Shown here piece by piece: positions 61,165-64,000 of a stretch of 64,000 nt of DNA. Positions within the stretch are counted from its first letter, which is position 1. Each line of letters starts with the position of its first letter. A program made the translations under genes and the position numbers. The notes beneath the pieces were generated by a model. That model did not search any database. It was not told the origin of the DNA and saw nothing but the letters and a program-made list of their open reading frames with translations. The DNA is from Cacajao melanocephalus (taxonomy: Eukaryota > Chordata > Mammalia > Primates > Pitheciidae): contig CAUYLG010047291.1 in NCBI GenBank assembly GCA_963573385.1, forward strand, positions 62,001 through 126,000, read 5' to 3'.

Positions 61165-61781
61165 CTTAAAAAAAGAATTAAATAATAGTGGGACAAAAGA
61201 ACCCTGCATTATTACATATTGCATATTCGGTGTTAATGAGTTAGAACAAAAGTGAAATTTTTGTATATATGCTTTTAACCAATAAATAGCACTTTTATAC
61301 TAGTTTTTCTTCTGTGAAGAAAACAAAATTAAACTACTAATTAAGATTTTTTAAAAATGTTAATATACAAAGCAGGTAAAGTGATGAAACTAGTATTCAC
61401 ACTGACTGCTGCAAAAATGAGGAGTCATTTCTACAACCGTATCCCAGTTCTGATCACTTATTACAAGGAAAAAATTCCAAAGAAGAAAAGAAATATAGGC
61501 ATAAAGATTTTAACTGGAATAAGACTATCAACATAACCTCAAAAGTAATCTAATTGATAGAAGAAATGATAACTAGCATATAATAAATAACTGGCTAGAA
61601 TATGATATAGTCATTAAAATCAGAATTATAAAAACAGTAAAGCATTTTGGAATATGTTTGTCATAGAATGTTAAATCTTAGAAATCAGGACATAAAACTC
61701 TCTAGATAATGTTTACATTAAACTTTATATCTGCATATACAATACATGTATTTTATATTTTTTCTATTTTATGTGTACATA

Positions 61782-61804
61782 TACACACACACACACACAC
61801 ATAC

Positions 61805-61852
<48 letters not shown>

Positions 61853-61856
61853 TATA
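61782..61856 (+). repeat. Inverted CA/TG microsatellite
   Basis: (AC)n at 61782-61800 and (TG)n at 61811-61843 are separated by about 10 bases, followed by TATATATGTATATA. The two runs are complementary. Confidence 0.95.
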
Positions 61857-62075
61857 CAGGTTGAGTATCCGTTATTTGAAATGTTTGGAACTAGAAGCAT
61901 TTTAGATTTCAGATTCCTTTTGGATTTCAGAATACTTGCTAATTTTGCATCCCTAATTCAGAAAACTGAAACCTAAAATGCTCCAATGAGCGTTTCCTTT
62001 GAGTATCATGTTGGCACTCAGAAAGCTTCAGATGTTGGAGCATTACAGATTCTTGGATTCAGGATATTCAACCTG
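61857..62075 (+). mobile_element. MER2-like DNA transposon with TA target-site duplication
   Basis: It opens CAGGTTGAGTATCCGTTATT and closes ATATTCAACCTG, with TA immediately on both sides (61855-61856 and 62076-62077). It shares internal text (GCTC followed by CAATGAGCGTTTCCTTTGAG) with the 1720 copy. Confidence 0.85.
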
Positions 62076-62270
62076 TACATGCATATAAAGTATATGTATG
62101 TATACACATGTATTAAATATGTATTCAGACATACACATCTATATTATTAAGGTGTTAGGATTATGAACTTTTTTTTCTTTTCTACTTTCCAAAGTTTCTA
62201 CAACAACATTGTTTACACCCATTTATTCGGTGACATGCATCAGACTCCCGTATACTGTGTTAGGTATATA

Positions 62271-62386
62271 GGAGTTATATTTTTCTAATTAATAAAATAC
62301 TAAGCTCATTTATGCCCAAGAATGTGTAGGAGTTATATTTTTCTAATATTAAAATATTAAGCTCTTACTCTCAAGAATACAAAACT
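62271..62386 (+). repeat. Tandem duplication with 58-bp period
   Basis: GGAGTTATATTTTTCTAAT followed by TAAAATA and TAAGCTC occurs at 62271 and again at 62329, with several differences in the second half. Confidence 0.8.
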
Positions 62387-63049
62387 AAGTCTAAACTTTG
62401 AGCTTTGTTGATGGAAGAGGCAGACACCTCTGAGAAATCCTGGCACCTTCTCAGGCCTCACTGATTGGTGCTGCTTTGGATCCTGGATTATAGTCTCCTG
62501 CCAGCTACTCAAGTACATTTTTACTATATCCGCAAAAGAACGTGTTGGGTTTTTTTTTTGTTTTTTTTTTTTTTAATAAAAAGAGATAAAGATTCCTATG
62601 ACAAAAATCTCATTTTTTGTCTATTTCCTAAAGGCAGTCATTGTACATGTCTGGTCATTGTGAAAAGCAGGACTAGGCTGAAACACATGGCATGAGTGAC
62701 CGCACCAGCAGGTAAGCTGCTCCTGACCCTCCCTTCCCTACTAGCTCCCTCCAAGTCACTCAGCACGGAGTTATGACATTAAAATGCTCATAGGTGACAT
62801 TTTCCTAATCCTATATAAATATTGATAAAAGAGATCTTTAGGAAAGCACTATTCCCAATGAAGTTGGAGATGCATTGCAAATGCAGCTTTCAAACAAGTT
62901 CTCTAGCCCCTACTTCTTAACAGATTTCTGGCTCTAAGCCATTAAAAAAATCAGAAGCCACCACTGACTGACAAGTATTAATTATGTTACTGTGTTTTCC
63001 CACAAATAAACTGTGAACTTCCCTCTGTGATTTAGAAATACAAGATACT

Positions 63050-63230
63050 AGATCTGTGTTTAGTTCAACAGACCGCCCCTCCTCTCATTATGTAGATGGA
63101 GAGTCTGAGCCCCAGGAGGCTAAGTGGTACATTAGGGTTCATCCATCCTGTGAGTGAGAAGAGTAAAAACTGGAATCCAGATCACTTGGTTACAAGTCAG
63201 CGCTCCCTGCCACTTTACATCACACAACTT
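63050..63230 (-). mobile_element. MIR SINE (reverse)
   Basis: GATGGAGAGTCTGAGCCCCAGGAGG, then AACTGGAATCCAGATCACT and CAGCGCTCCCTGCC fit a reversed MIR. Confidence 0.6.
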
Positions 63231-63639
63231 CCACTCAATCATTTCCGCATCCTCACAGGCCGAGTTTATTAGAGAGTGCATGCTGGTTGAATGCTAAATG
63301 ACAAAATCAAGGCCGAATAAGAGTTAAAATTTATAGTAAAGTGAATCTTTTTTTTCTATTCATATTTGTTTCCTTAAGAAATAAAAGTCTGGGAAATTAT
63401 TTGGCTATATCAGCCAGTCCAATGTATATACTCTTCCTAGCCTATTGTGTGATGTGGAAGAGTTTCAAAAACAGACTGGCTGCAGAACAGGGATAGGCGG
63501 CTAATTCACAGGTGCAGGAAGTAGGGTCCTGGAGGAAACAATGGGTTCCTATCCCCTTAGATAGGTCCAGATGAGATCACTGTCATCCATGGCTTGGCTT
63601 GGCTTTGTCAACCAACCCTAGAATGAATATATGGTAAGC

Positions 63640-63850
63640 AGAAAGAACAATACATTCAGAAAACTTGTGTTAATAATTACTACTGGTGTGACTTTAGGAA
63701 ACTTGACAAAGTGCTTCAAGCCTTAGTTTCTTCATCTACAACATGTACAAACTGCCCCCTACTGCACAATTTTAAGAACTTAAATAAGACAATATGTAAA
63801 ACAGCACAGTGCCTTGCCCAGATTAAGTGCTCAGTAAGCAGATGCTGACA
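63640..63850 (+). mobile_element. MIR SINE
   Basis: ACTGGTGTGACTTTAGGAAAC, CTTAGTTTCTTCATCTAC and CACAGTGCCTTGCCCAGATTAAGTGCTCAGTAA fit MIR. Confidence 0.65.
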
Positions 63851-64000
63851 TTTAATTTGACCAGTGGGTAAAACACACAGGCCATCCTCTCCCCTGTTAC
63901 TTTTTCATCTTCCTTATAAATTTATCATATAATTCTCTTTTAGAAAAACCTTTTTTAAATAAGCTCCCCAAATTTCTTAGCATGGAACTCAAGAACTTTC

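Larger units (their letters stand above)
61165..64000 (-). other. NBAS: NBAS intron 44 (partial)
   Basis: Intronic sequence 5' of the 61164 exon. It contains a CA/TG inverted microsatellite (61782-61856), a MER2-like element (61857-62075), a 58-bp tandem duplication (about 62271-62386) and MIR sequence near 63050-63230 and 63640-63850. No exon with acceptable splice borders was recognised here. Confidence 0.8.

Overview
The window is nuclear DNA from a primate, most likely an anthropoid that is not human. Alu SINEs (both older J-like and younger S-like copies), L1 and MaLR elements place it in primates. The coding exons match the human NBAS protein as I remember it, at roughly 5% amino-acid difference; that comparison is from memory and was not aligned. 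There is no bacterial, plasmid or viral gene content.

The whole 64 kb lies inside one gene, NBAS, transcribed on the minus strand (high to low coordinates). Seven consecutive coding exons are present: 61164-60946, 57354-57152, 54970-54881, 42880-42685, 15608-15469, 11889-11751 and 4271-4143. All have GT-AG boundaries and compatible phases, giving 372 codons with no stop or frameshift. Human NBAS has 2371 residues and I recall 91 residues after the last exon seen here, so these exons should encode residues 1909-2280, probably exons 45-51 of 52. The final exon and 3' UTR are beyond the low-coordinate end; the exons encoding the first 1908 residues are beyond the high-coordinate end. NBAS is the Sec39-type subunit of the NRZ (NBAS-RINT1-ZW10) tethering complex, which receives COPI vesicles at the ER with syntaxin 18.

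More than 98% of the window is intron. Intron 51 (part, 1-4142) has an L1ME tail split by a MER2-like element, a CA repeat and MIR sequence. Intron 50 (4272-11750) holds a 5'-truncated retropseudogene of a type I hair keratin, a MER1-like hAT element and a smaller hAT element. Intron 49 (11890-15468) has MIRs, a MER5A-like element and an AluS. Intron 48 (15609-42684, 27 kb) is the most layered: an L1ME block split by a MLT-type and an ERV1-type LTR, an L1 invaded by a complete MaLR retrotransposon and then by an inverted solo LTR, another solo LTR, several Alus and two unusual local duplications. Intron 47 (42881-54880) has an Alu, an L1 with an inverted 5' end and two further Alus. Intron 46 has a tiny L1 with perfect target-site duplications. 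Intron 45 has an Alu whose tail has grown into about 410 bp of pure purine. Intron 44 (part) has a CA/TG inverted microsatellite next to a second MER2-like element.

I found no novel multi-gene system. The observations most worth checking are the keratin retropseudogene, the Alu 35 bp from the exon 48 donor and its inverted partner across the exon, the roughly 90-bp templated duplication in intron 48, the purine tract, and the nested L1/MaLR/LTR block.
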